Under the pieces are notes generated by a model. That model searched no databases. It saw only the letters and a program-made list of their open reading frames with translations, and was not told where the DNA came from. Source: Chloroflexota bacterium (lineage in GTDB: Bacteria; Chloroflexota; Limnocylindria; Limnocylindrales; CSP1-4). From it: 15,924 nt of DNA. A program made the position numbers and the translations under genes. Positions 5,616 through 12,708 of this stretch are shown here, piece by piece (positions within the stretch are counted from its first letter, which is position 1; every line of letters starts with the position of its first letter). Location: assembly GCA_027346765.1 (NCBI GenBank), contig DAIERN010000013.1, forward strand, positions 1 through 15,924, read 5' to 3'.

Positions 5616-6755
5616 TCAGTCGTCCCGGAGCCGCGAGAAGACCACCATGTCGTGGTGGGCGCCGGCGCGGAACTGGCTGCCGCGCATGGCTCCTTCGCGG
5701 GTGAAGCCGGCCTTCTCCAGTGAGCGCTGCTCCGCCACGTTCTCGATGTCAGTCGTGGCCTCGATCCGGTTGACCTCGGTCGACGCGAAGAGCCAATCGG
5801 CGAGGAGCCGCTGGGCCTCTGTGCCATAGCCCTTGCCGCGCGCGGCGGCGAGCAGCTCGATGCCGATGTTGAAGCATTGCGACTCAGGGTTTGGGCCGTA
5901 GCCGGTGACGTGCCAGCTGAGCGAGCCGACGGGCGCGCCATCCTCGAGCCGCTCACAGATGAGCGTGCCGCGCCGCTCGTCGCGCAACCCTCTGCCTGCC
6001 GCGAGGACATCGCGCGGCGTGGGCCTGGTCGCTTGCCCCAGGTCGTTGAAGCCGCCGCGTTCCTTGTTGATCCGCCAGTCATCGAGCATGTCCGCGTCAG
6101 CCGGCGCCACGTCACGGAGTCGCACCAAACGGCCCTCGATGGGCAGCTTGCCCCGCGCGGTTGACGTGCGCACGGGTCCTGGCGGCGCGGGTGCCGGATC
6201 GTCGTCGCGCAGGCGTGAGTAGTAGGCAAGGTCGTGGTACGCGCCACTCCGGAACTGAGCGCGCCGGATGACGCCCTCGCGCGCATAGCCCGCCTTCTCC
6301 AGCGCGCGTTGCTCGGCCGCGTTCGCAACGTCGGTCGAGGCCTCGACGCGATTCAGGTCAGTAGCCGCGAACAGGTAGTCCGCCACCAGTCGCTGGGCGT
6401 CGGTCCCAAGCCCCGTGCCACGTGCCGCCGCGATTAGCTCGATGCCGATCTGCCAGGCATCCGAGCTGGGGGAGGGTCCGTAGACCATGACGCGTCGCCA
6501 GCCGACGGTGCCGATCGGCCGGCCATCGGCGATGCGCTCGATGATGACCATGCCGTTGCGGTCGTTGCGGAACGGACCGCGCGCGAGCGCCTCCCGGTCA
6601 ACTGGCGGCCGGGGTCCGAAGTCGTTGAATGAGTCCGGCTCGAGGTCGGCATTCCACTGGTCGAGCATGTCGGCGTCCTCGAGCCGCAAGTCGCGCAACC
6701 GGACCCTGTCGGCAGAGAACGGAAGAAGATTGGGGACGGCCGACTGATCGCTCAC
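5616..6755 (-). CDS. Tandem GNAT acetyltransferase (two RimJ/RimL-like domains)
   Basis: 379 residues made of two homologous GNAT domains, about 15-185 and 205-379, joined by a Pro/Ala linker (DDDPAPAPPGPV). Each has a RLRD opening, a FNDxG segment, an IGIEL-AAARG-G-GT-AQRL acetyl-CoA-binding motif A, an NR-EA-TD--N-AEQR-LEKAG motif B, and a REG----QFR-GA-HD---YSRLRDD ending. This matches the RimJ/RimL protein-alanine acetyltransferase-like branch (Acetyltransf_3). Both copies keep the motif A glycines, so both may bind acetyl-CoA. The substrate is unknown. The start GTG overlaps the upstream gene's TGA (GTGA), suggesting translational coupling. It is the last gene of the Nudix operon and converges on the membrane protein gene. 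Confidence 0.88.
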   Translation of the reverse strand: MSDQSAVPNLLPFSADRVRLRDLRLEDADMLDQWNADLEPDSFNDFGPRPPVDREALARGPFRNDRNGMVIIERIADGRPIGTVGWRRVMVYGPSPSSDAWQIGIELIAAARGTGLGTDAQRLVADYLFAATDLNRVEASTDVANAAEQRALEKAGYAREGVIRRAQFRSGAYHDLAYYSRLRDDDPAPAPPGPVRTSTARGKLPIEGRLVRLRDVAPADADMLDDWRINKERGGFNDLGQATRPTPRDVLAAGRGLRDERRGTLICERLEDGAPVGSLSWHVTGYGPNPESQCFNIGIELLAAARGKGYGTEAQRLLADWLFASTEVNRIEATTDIENVAEQRSLEKAGFTREGAMRGSQFRAGAHHDMVVFSRLRDD

Positions 6756-7072
6756 GGACGGCTGAAGGCTAGCGCGTGATTGCCGTCGGGCCCGATCACC
6801 AGGGCGACGGCCACAGCTACATCGCCCCGGGCTATTGCCGCGGCGCAGCGCGCAAGGGGATCCGGGTCGTCGTAGACAGTCGTCACACCGGCCGCGAACC
6901 GACCCAGCCCTAGTGCGACGGCCAGCTCCGCCCGCTCGCGCGCCAAGGGGCCGGTGGCCCAGACCGCCACGAGGCCCACGTCGCGTGCCTTGAGGCCCTG
7001 GGCGGCAAGGGCGCGCCTGATCGCGCGTGCCGGCTCCAGCTCATCAAGCCCCCGAGGTGACTTAGCGGTCAC
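6752..7072 (-). CDS. Small protein resembling the C-terminal half of a ketoacyl synthase
   Basis: About 106 residues. The sequence ARAIRRALAAQGLKARDVGLVAVWATGP..ERAEL follows the pattern of the thiolase-fold C-terminal domain of beta-ketoacyl synthases (AL..AGL.p.DId.V.AHGTGT...D..E). The ending GPDGNHALAFSRP resembles their GFGG.N..LV..R close. The catalytic histidine of AHGTGT is absent (VWATGP), and the N-terminal half with the catalytic cysteine is nowhere nearby. Either it is a degenerate remnant or a small thiolase-like domain with a non-catalytic role. The start is uncertain: GTG at 7072 makes a GTGA overlap with the Nudix stop, matching the next junction, while GTG at 7102 would overlap by 34 bases. 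It lies mid-operon between Nudix and GNAT, with overlaps at both ends. Confidence 0.6.
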   Translation of the reverse strand: MTAKSPRGLDELEPARAIRRALAAQGLKARDVGLVAVWATGPLARERAELAVALGLGRFAAGVTTVYDDPDPLARCAAAIARGDVAVAVALVIGPDGNHALAFSRP

Positions 7073-7515
7073 CTTGTAGGCGGCGCGTCGGTGCCCAGCC
7101 ACTCGAGCGCGACGTTGACCAGCTCAGTCACGGGCCGTCCGTCCAGATCAGGCAGCGTGGCCCATTCTGCCCTGTCGCTCGACTCCTCGACCTCGTCGCG
7201 CAACGTCCCACCGGTAATGGTGGCGAGATAGACGATGCGCACGCCGTGCCACGCGTCACGGCCAAGCTCGGTTTGCGCGTCTCCCGCGATTGAGTTCACG
7301 AAGGCCAGATCATCGATCCGCCCTTCGAGGCCGCTCTCCTCCGCGAGCTCGCGCCGCGCGGCATCGGCCGGATCCTCGCCGAACGCGACGCCGCCACCGG
7401 GGAGCGTCCAGATCCCAGCCGCGGGGTAGCCCGGCGCGATCCGCACGAGCAGAAGCCGGCCGTGGTCGATGCAGATCGTGTACGCGGCGAGCCTGGTGCG
7501 CGGCATCTCCTTCAC
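7069..7515 (-). CDS. Nudix hydrolase
   Basis: A 148-residue protein with a complete Nudix box at residues 41-63 (GGVAFGEDPADAARRELAEESGL), fitting GX5EX7REUXEEXGU with the metal-binding glutamates REL-EE intact. The preceding GIWTLPGG strand and the RIVYLATITGGTL segment are typical. Nudix enzymes hydrolyse nucleoside diphosphates linked to another moiety; small members like this act in nucleotide sanitation or on NDP-sugars. The substrate cannot be fixed from sequence. The start is GTG at 7515, with TAGGCT six bases upstream; the internal ATG four codons later has AAGGAG just before it but is too close. It is the first gene of a three-gene operon and is divergent from the aldehyde dehydrogenase operon. 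Confidence 0.92.
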   Translation of the reverse strand: MKEMPRTRLAAYTICIDHGRLLLVRIAPGYPAAGIWTLPGGGVAFGEDPADAARRELAEESGLEGRIDDLAFVNSIAGDAQTELGRDAWHGVRIVYLATITGGTLRDEVEESSDRAEWATLPDLDGRPVTELVNVALEWLGTDAPPTR

Positions 7516-7521
7516 AGCGCA

Positions 7522-7527
7522 AGCCTA
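7522..7527 (-). promoter_or_regulatory. Putative -10 of the Nudix operon
   Basis: TAGGCT on the minus strand, then six bases, then GTG. The same hexamer and spacing precede the aldehyde dehydrogenase gene on the other strand. The repeat island begins directly upstream, at 7528. Confidence 0.45.
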
Positions 7528-7669
7528 ATGTGCCGACATGGCTAGATATGTGCCGACATGGCTAGATATGTGCCGACCAGGATATTTCGCCCGACCCACC
7601 CCAACCTTTAGTCGGCTCGGCACATATTCAGTCGGCTCGGCACATATTCAGTCGGCTCGGCACATAGTC
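7528..7669. repeat. Inverted pair of 20-bp repeat arrays (3 + 3 units)
   Basis: The left array has three contiguous 20-bp units: ATGTGCCGACATGGCTAGAT at 7528 and 7548 (identical), and a diverged third at 7568 that keeps ATGTGCCGAC. The right array has three contiguous units, AGTCGGCTCGGCACATATTC at 7610 and 7630 (identical) and a nearly identical one at 7650. The arrays are inverted relative to each other: the core TATGTGCCGA on the left is TCGGCACATA on the right. Only 22 bp separate them. No coding sequence fits inside. Multiple inverted binding sites like these occur at transposon ends (for example IS21-like elements), so a transposon-derived remnant or MITE is one reading. A regulatory array between two divergent promoters is the other. 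Confidence 0.8.
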
Positions 7670-7719
7670 CCCATTGAGCAGCGGTGCCATCGATGCGGCC
7701 CTGAGCAAGCGCGCTGACT

Positions 7720-7740
7720 CACATGTGACCATATAGTCAC
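7720..7740 (+). promoter_or_regulatory. Operator-like motif, copy 2 (CACATGTGAC-N6-GTCAC)
   Basis: CACATGTGAC-CATATA-GTCAC, 45 bp upstream of the aldehyde dehydrogenase start. It shares every base outside the 6-bp centre with the site at 2220-2240 in the ArsR-type regulator's promoter region. It lies upstream of the putative -10 and could serve as an operator or activator site for the amine-catabolic operon. Confidence 0.6.
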
Positions 7741-7773
7741 CAGTTGGCGCTGGCGCCTGCGCGCGCAGCGGTG

Positions 7774-7779
7774 TAGGCT
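7774..7779 (+). promoter_or_regulatory. Putative -10 of the aldehyde dehydrogenase operon
   Basis: TAGGCT followed by six bases (GTTGAC) and the GTG start. It is identical in sequence and spacing to the Nudix promoter; no Shine-Dalgarno is present, suggesting a leaderless mRNA. Confidence 0.45.
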
Positions 7780-7785
7780 GTTGAC

Positions 7786-9372
7786 GTGGCAACCAAGAAG
7801 ACCACCCAGGCAGCGCGGGCGCTGACGCCGCGCGGCCGTTCGGCGGATGTGGGACGCGGTACGCCGCAGCCCTCCACCTGGAGCCTGGGCGACGGCCAGC
7901 AGGTTCCGTGGGAGTACGCGCCGGCACCTGAATCGCGCGACATCCTCCAGATCAAGAGCCGGTACGGCCTGTTCATCGGTGGCAAGGAGGTCGCCCCGCG
8001 CGGCGGGCAGTGGTTCACGACCGTGGACCCCGCCACTGAAGAGCCGATCGCAGAGATCGCGCGCGCAACGGTGAAGGACGTCGACCAGGCAGTGAGCGTC
8101 GCGAGGAAGGCCTTCCGGCGCGATTGGAGCACGCTGCCTGGCAGCGAACGCGCCAAGTACCTCTTCCGCATCGCGCGCATCCTGCAGGAACGCAGCCGCG
8201 AGTTCGCCGTCCTCGAGTCGCTCGACGGTGGCAAGCCGATCAAGGAGTCGCGCGACGTCGACGTGCCGCTCGCCGCGGCGCACTTCTGGTACTACGCGGG
8301 CTGGGCGGACAAGCTCGAATACGCGTTCCCCAACCGCGACCCGCGGCCGCTGGGGGTGGCGGCGCAGGTCATCCCGTGGAACTTCCCGCTGCTGATGCTT
8401 GCCTGGAAGATCGCGCCCGCGCTGGCGGCGGGCAACACGGTCGTCCTGAAGCCGGCCAGCTCCACGCCAATGTCCGCGCTCGTCTTCGCCGACGTGTGCC
8501 GCCAGGCCGACCTGCCGCCGGGCGTCGTCAACATCATCACCGGGCCAGGCGAGATCGGCCTTGCCCTGGTCAAGCACCCCGATGTCGACAAGGTCGCGTT
8601 CACCGGCTCGACGTTGGTCGGCAAGGAGATCGGTCGCGCGGTTGCCGGCACCAACAAGGCGCTGACCCTGGAGCTGGGCGGCAAGGCTCCGGTCGTGGTG
8701 TTCGACGATGCCGACGTTCCCGCGCTCGTCGAGGCGGTGAAGCTGGCGGGCTTCTTCAACAGCGGCCAGGACTGCACGGCGGCGACACGCGTCATTGCCG
8801 GCTCGAAGGTGTACGAGAAGCTGCTCGCCGATCTCGTGCCGGCGGTGCAGTCGATCAAGGTGGGCAATCCAGCCGACGACGAGACGCTCGACATGGGGCC
8901 GCTCGTCACGGGCGGGCAGCGCGACCGGGTTGCCGGGTACGTGGACCGGGCACGCGGCTACGGGGCCGAGGTGGCCACCGGCGGCAACGCGAACGGCCAC
9001 GGCGGTGGCAAGGGCTTCTTCTACGACCCGACGGTGGTGACGAACGTCAAGCAGGACGCGGAGATCATCCAGGAAGAGGTGTTCGGCCCGGTCATCACGG
9101 TCCAGCGCTTCAGCGACGACGATGAGGCGATCCGCTGGGCGAACGACGTGCCCTACGGCCTCGCGTCGAGCGTCTGGACGCGTGACGTCAAGCGGGCGCT
9201 CAACGCGGCGCGCCGGCTGCGCTACGGCACGGTCTGGATCAACGATCACCTGACGATCGCGTCGGAGATGCCGCACGGCGGTTTTGGGCGGAGCGGCTAC
9301 GGCAAGGACATGAGCAGCTACTCGATCGAGGACTACACGATCGTCAAGCACGTCATGGCCAAGATCAGCTGA
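7786..9372 (+). CDS. NAD-dependent aldehyde dehydrogenase (aminoaldehyde type)
   Basis: A 528-residue member of the ALDH superfamily with intact active site: PWNFPL (N199), FTGST (272-276), LELGGKAP (E296) and GQDCTAATR (nucleophile C330). The GQDCTA signature is typical of gamma-aminobutyraldehyde and betaine aldehyde dehydrogenases (PatD/BetB-like). I therefore favour oxidation of an omega-aminoaldehyde such as 4-aminobutanal to GABA, with aminoadipate semialdehyde as an alternative. A roughly 50-residue leader precedes the usual start of the fold, making the protein longer than the usual 475-500. It is first in an operon with a saccharopine dehydrogenase-like gene (TGATG, one-base overlap) and an aminotransferase. 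Upstream lie a TAGGCT hexamer, an operator-like motif and the repeat island. Confidence 0.93.
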   Translation: MATKKTTQAARALTPRGRSADVGRGTPQPSTWSLGDGQQVPWEYAPAPESRDILQIKSRYGLFIGGKEVAPRGGQWFTTVDPATEEPIAEIARATVKDVDQAVSVARKAFRRDWSTLPGSERAKYLFRIARILQERSREFAVLESLDGGKPIKESRDVDVPLAAAHFWYYAGWADKLEYAFPNRDPRPLGVAAQVIPWNFPLLMLAWKIAPALAAGNTVVLKPASSTPMSALVFADVCRQADLPPGVVNIITGPGEIGLALVKHPDVDKVAFTGSTLVGKEIGRAVAGTNKALTLELGGKAPVVVFDDADVPALVEAVKLAGFFNSGQDCTAATRVIAGSKVYEKLLADLVPAVQSIKVGNPADDETLDMGPLVTGGQRDRVAGYVDRARGYGAEVATGGNANGHGGGKGFFYDPTVVTNVKQDAEIIQEEVFGPVITVQRFSDDDEAIRWANDVPYGLASSVWTRDVKRALNAARRLRYGTVWINDHLTIASEMPHGGFGRSGYGKDMSSYSIEDYTIVKHVMAKIS

Positions 9373-10616
9373 TGCGCGTCCTCTTAGTGGGGGCGGGAAC
9401 AGTTGGTGAGGCGATCGCCAAGGTCGCGGCAGATCGTGGCTGGCTCGAGCACATGCTCGTTACCGACTACGACCTTGACCGGGCGAAATACGTCGTCGAT
9501 TCGACCGATCACGGCGGCAAGTTCGAGGCGCACCGCATCGACGCGTCGTCCGCGGAGCGGGTGGCGCATGTCGCCCGGGATCATGGGGTGGACCTGGTCA
9601 TGAACGCGGTCGACCCCCAGTTCGTGCTGCCGATCATGGACGGCGCGCTCGCGGCCGGCGCCAACTACATGGACATGGCCGTGTCGCTCTCCAAGCCTCA
9701 TCCCGACAAGCCGTTTGAGATGCCAGGCGTGAAGCTGGGCGACGAACAGCTCGAGAGGTCGGCCGACTGGGAGCGGGCTGGCAAGCTTGCCCTGGTCGGC
9801 ATGGGCATGGATCCGGGACTGACCGATGTCTTCGCGGCGTACGCGGTCAAGCATCTCTTCGACGAGGGCGGCGTGGAGCAGGTGCACGTCCGCGACGGCG
9901 GTGACCTGGAGATAACCGGCTACGCGTTCGCGCCCGTGTTCAGCATCTGGACGACCATCGAAGAATGCCTCAATCCGCCCATCGTGTGGCAGGACGGCGA
10001 TTGGCACACCACGCCGCCGTTCAGCGCGCCGGAGATGTTCCCCTTCCCAGATGGCGTGGGCGAAGTGGAGTGCGTCAACGTGGAACACGAGGAAGTGACC
10101 ATGTTGCCGCGCTGGCTGCCCGGGGGCCGCGCCCTCAAGAAGGCCAGCTTCAAGTACGCCCTGGGGAGCGACTTCATCGACAAGCTCAAGACCATCCATG
10201 CGCTGGGCATGGACCGGACAGACAAGGTGCGCGTCAAGGGAGTCGAGGTCGCGCCGCGCGACGTGCTGGCGGCGATCACCCCTGACCCGTCCAAGGTGGG
10301 CGATCGGATGATCGGGCGCGCCATCGTGGGCACGTGGGTGATCGGGCGCAAGGATGGCGCACCGCGTGAGGTCTTCCTGTACCAGACGACTGACGCTCAG
10401 CAGTGCTGGCGCGAGCTGGGGCTGGGCGCCGTGGCCTGGCAGACCGGCTTCAACCCGGTCATCGCCATGGAGCTGCTCGCGACGCAGGCCTGGACGGGCA
10501 GCGGCGTGCAGGCCCCCGAGGCGTTCGACCCCGACCCGTACCTGGCGTTGCTCGACCGCTACGGCATCCACCACGCCATGACAGAGATGGAACCCGGGAG
10601 GCACCGACCGACATGA
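9372..10616 (+). CDS. Saccharopine / lysine 6-dehydrogenase-like oxidoreductase
   Basis: 414 residues with an N-terminal Rossmann fold ([22 protein letters not shown] at 7-12, then an acidic TDYDLDRAK turn) and a saccharopine dehydrogenase-type C-terminal domain. Landmarks include GMGMDPGLTDVFAAYAV, KVRVKGVEVAPRDVLAAI, VIGRKDG...YQTTD, and GVQAPEAFDPDPYLALLDRYGI. The layout fits the family of saccharopine reductase, lysine 6-dehydrogenase and carboxynorspermidine synthase. Lysine 6-dehydrogenase-type proteins oxidatively deaminate an epsilon-amine to a semialdehyde, which the upstream aldehyde dehydrogenase could then oxidise. Carboxynorspermidine synthase, a biosynthetic route, is the main alternative and cannot be excluded. 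It overlaps both neighbours (TGATG upstream, ATGA downstream), so tight co-expression is likely. Confidence 0.85.
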   Translation: MRVLLVGAGTVGEAIAKVAADRGWLEHMLVTDYDLDRAKYVVDSTDHGGKFEAHRIDASSAERVAHVARDHGVDLVMNAVDPQFVLPIMDGALAAGANYMDMAVSLSKPHPDKPFEMPGVKLGDEQLERSADWERAGKLALVGMGMDPGLTDVFAAYAVKHLFDEGGVEQVHVRDGGDLEITGYAFAPVFSIWTTIEECLNPPIVWQDGDWHTTPPFSAPEMFPFPDGVGEVECVNVEHEEVTMLPRWLPGGRALKKASFKYALGSDFIDKLKTIHALGMDRTDKVRVKGVEVAPRDVLAAITPDPSKVGDRMIGRAIVGTWVIGRKDGAPREVFLYQTTDAQQCWRELGLGAVAWQTGFNPVIAMELLATQAWTGSGVQAPEAFDPDPYLALLDRYGIHHAMTEMEPGRHRPT

Positions 10617-12049
10617 CCGCCCCAAGCCAGGCAACGCTCGATCGCGAACGGATCAAGGACATCGGCGCGCGTGAGGAGGCCGAGTACCGGCGACGCACGC
10701 CCAAGTCGGCCGCGCTCCACCAGCGGGCGCGCCAGGTCCTGCCGCTGGGCGTCGCCAGCTCGTTCCAGTCGTATGACCCATACCCACTGTTCATGACCGA
10801 CGCGCACGGGTCGCGCATTCACGATGCTGACGGCAACGAGTACGTCGATTTCGACATGGCCTTTGGCGTGCTCGCCGCAGGTCACTCGCACCCGATCTTC
10901 GCCGAGGTCCTGGCGTCACGGGTCGCCAACGGCACCTGCTACACCTTCCCGGTCGAAGACGGGGTCATCCTGGCGGAGGAGATCAAGCGCCGCTTCGGCT
11001 GTGACCTGGTGCGCTTCTCCAACTCGGGCACGGAAGCGACGATGGACGCGATCCGCGTTGCGCGCGGCTTCACCGGACGCGAGAAAGTGCTCAAGTTCGA
11101 GGGCGGCTACCACGGTCATCACGACGACGTGCTGGTGTCGATCCAGCCGCCGCGCGAGATGATCGGCCCAGCTGACGCTCCCGCGACCGTGCCGGCATCG
11201 GCCGGGCTGCCCGCCTCGCGCATCGCCGAGACGGTCGTCGCGCCGTACAACAATCCCGAGGCGCTCGAGCGGATCCTGGAGCGCCACCAGGGCGAAATCG
11301 CCGCGATCATCATCGAGCCGGTGCAGTTCAACATCGGCGTCGTGCCGCCGCTCCCCGGTTTCCTGGAGCGCGTCCGCGAGCTGGCGACGCAGCACGGCAT
11401 CGTGCTCATCTTCGACGAAGTCAAAACAGGCGTGGTGCTGGCCTACGGTGGCGCGACCGAGTGGTTCGGCGTCAAGCCCGATCTTTTCTGCCTGGCCAAG
11501 AGCATCGGCGGCGGCGTGCCTATCGGCGCATTCGGCGGGCGCGCAGAGGTGATGGGCGTGATCGAGCGGATTCCCGATCGCGCCGCGGATCCCGCCACGG
11601 GGCTCGCCCACTCGACCATACCCGGCGGGGCGACCCGCGTCGCCCACCTGGGGACGTTCAATGGCAATCCCCTGTCGATGGCGGCAGGCGTTGCCGTGCT
11701 GACGCGGATCCTGACCCGTGACGCCTATCCCCGATTGCAGGCGATGGGTGACCGACTGACGGCCGGGTGCCAGGCAATCATTGACGAGTTCGGCCTGCCC
11801 GGCTATGCCGTCAACGTGGGCCCCAAGGGTTGCGTCATGTTCACGCCGGCCCGTGTGACCAATTACCGTGACTTCATCGGCCTCGATTCGGAGCTCTGGG
11901 CGGCGTCCTTCTTCTACCTCGCCAACCGCGGCATCCTGCTGCCCCCCGGTCCCGACGATCAGTGGACGCTGTCGGTCCAGCACACCGACGCGGAAATTGA
12001 CCGCTACCTTTCGACGTTCAGGGACTTCGCCCGCGAACTGACGGCGTAG
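10613..12049 (+). CDS. HemL-like class III aminotransferase
   Basis: 478 residues, PLP-dependent fold-type I. NSGTEATMDAIRVAR (137-151) forms the phosphate cup, GGYHGHHDD (164-172) stacks on PLP, FDEVKTG (267-273) contacts the ring nitrogen, and CLAKSIGGGVPIGAFGG carries the Schiff-base lysine K296. GTFNGNP (347-353) follows. The motifs resemble glutamate-1-semialdehyde aminomutase (HemL) most, but the N-terminus differs and the operon is catabolic. It is therefore more likely an amine or omega-amino acid aminotransferase than a haem biosynthesis enzyme. The start ATG at 10613 overlaps the upstream stop (ATGA), with GGGAGG about 11 bases upstream. A hairpin lies 11 bases after the stop. The amino donor is not deducible. 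Confidence 0.88.
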   Translation: MTAPSQATLDRERIKDIGAREEAEYRRRTPKSAALHQRARQVLPLGVASSFQSYDPYPLFMTDAHGSRIHDADGNEYVDFDMAFGVLAAGHSHPIFAEVLASRVANGTCYTFPVEDGVILAEEIKRRFGCDLVRFSNSGTEATMDAIRVARGFTGREKVLKFEGGYHGHHDDVLVSIQPPREMIGPADAPATVPASAGLPASRIAETVVAPYNNPEALERILERHQGEIAAIIIEPVQFNIGVVPPLPGFLERVRELATQHGIVLIFDEVKTGVVLAYGGATEWFGVKPDLFCLAKSIGGGVPIGAFGGRAEVMGVIERIPDRAADPATGLAHSTIPGGATRVAHLGTFNGNPLSMAAGVAVLTRILTRDAYPRLQAMGDRLTAGCQAIIDEFGLPGYAVNVGPKGCVMFTPARVTNYRDFIGLDSELWAASFFYLANRGILLPPGPDDQWTLSVQHTDAEIDRYLSTFRDFARELTA

Positions 12050-12059
12050 AGACGAGAGG

Positions 12060-12078
12060 CACGACCAAAGCGGTCGTG
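12060..12078 (+). terminator. Hairpin after the aldehyde dehydrogenase operon
   Basis: CACGACC-aaagc-GGTCGTG is a perfect 7-bp stem with a 5-base loop, starting 11 bases past the aminotransferase stop. It lacks a clean T-tract (CCTTTC only appears about 20 bases later), so termination efficiency is uncertain. Confidence 0.55.
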
Positions 12079-12112
12079 GTCGGGCCTGCCTTTCGGTCCC
12101 CCTTTCACTCCG

Positions 12113-12154
12113 GAGTCCACTCGCGCGATATTTGAGTCCGCTCGCGCGATAGTC
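12113..12154 (+). repeat. Left array: two 21-bp repeats
   Basis: Two contiguous 21-bp units beginning GAGTCC at 12113 and 12134, sharing GAGTCC-n-CTCGCGCGATA. They are inverted relative to the three-unit array at 12709-12771, and the two arrays bracket the XRE-type gene. Confidence 0.8.
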
Positions 12155-12221
12155 GCAGCTGGCAAGGCTCCGGTAAGGCGGCGATGAGCGCCGGATAAGA
12201 GCTCGGCGCTTCAATCGTCTC

Positions 12222-12677
12222 GTGCCCGATGAGATCTACGACAAGTACTGCCGCCACGCGCCGAGGCGCAATGAAACTGCGACCCAGCAGACCATCGAGA
12301 TCGGCCAGCGCTTTCGACTCGGGCGCCACCAGGCGGGGCTGACGCAGCGACGCGTCGCCGAGCGCGCGGACGTCAGTCAAAGCGAAGTGTCCAGGCTGGA
12401 GCGCGGCCGGCGGCCGGGCATGGCCCTATTCCGTCTTGTTGCGATCGCTTACGCGCTGGGTCCGCAGTTCCCGTTCGGCACCTGTCCGCACGACCACCGC
12501 TGCGTCTACTCCCGGCGCATCCCTGACGAGGATGAGCTCCTCATCGGTGACGTCCGGCCAGCCGCGGACGAAGCCAACGGCGCGAATGGCTTCGACGACG
12601 CGCTCGCAGACGACGGGGAGGATGACCTTGCAGGCGAGTTGGAGCTGGAGAAGTGGGTTCCCCAACTCGAGTGGTGA
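12222..12677 (+). CDS. XRE-type helix-turn-helix protein, orphan
   Basis: 151 residues. Residues 27-80 (IGQRFRLGRHQAGLTQRRVAERADVSQSEVSRLERGRRPGMALFRLVAIAYALG, read in parts: GLTQRRVAERADVSQSEVSRLE) form a classic XRE/Cro-type HTH. It is followed by CPHDHRC (88-94), a compact Cys/His motif that might bind metal, and then a strongly acidic tail (about 101-151: DEDELL, DDALADDGEDD, ELELEKW). The GTG start at 12222 has no clear Shine-Dalgarno, and an upstream TTCAAT six bases before it is a poor -10. It stands alone between two convergent operons. Inverted 21-bp repeat arrays lie 67 bp upstream of the start and 31 bp downstream of the stop. The target, and whether it binds those repeats, are unknown. 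Confidence 0.8.
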   Translation: MPDEIYDKYCRHAPRRNETATQQTIEIGQRFRLGRHQAGLTQRRVAERADVSQSEVSRLERGRRPGMALFRLVAIAYALGPQFPFGTCPHDHRCVYSRRIPDEDELLIGDVRPAADEANGANGFDDALADDGEDDLAGELELEKWVPQLEW

Positions 12678-12708
12678 TGACCCGACCATGCACAGATGGC
12701 GCCGCCGG

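Noticed and set aside
7528..7669. CRISPR array
   Set aside because: Units are contiguous with no variable spacers, change orientation midway, and no cas genes are present.
7648..9351. Long open frame (567 codons) on the minus strand opposite the aldehyde dehydrogenase
   Set aside because: It mirrors a gene with a complete ALDH active site, has Arg/Asp/Val-rich composition without family motifs, and reads through the repeat island. This is a typical high-GC antisense frame.
9384..10634. Long open frame (416 codons) on the minus strand opposite the saccharopine dehydrogenase-like gene
   Set aside because: Same pattern: no motif and antisense to a well-supported gene.
10613..12049. Assignment as hemL (glutamate-1-semialdehyde aminomutase)
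   Set aside because: Motifs resemble HemL, but no haem genes are nearby and the operon partners are an aldehyde dehydrogenase and a lysine/saccharopine dehydrogenase-like enzyme. Only a class III aminotransferase call is safe.
10916..12214. Long open frame (432 codons) on the minus strand opposite the HemL-like aminotransferase
   Set aside because: It is antisense to a gene with all PLP motifs, is rich in Arg/His/Asp with no recognisable domain, and runs through the terminator hairpin and repeat array.
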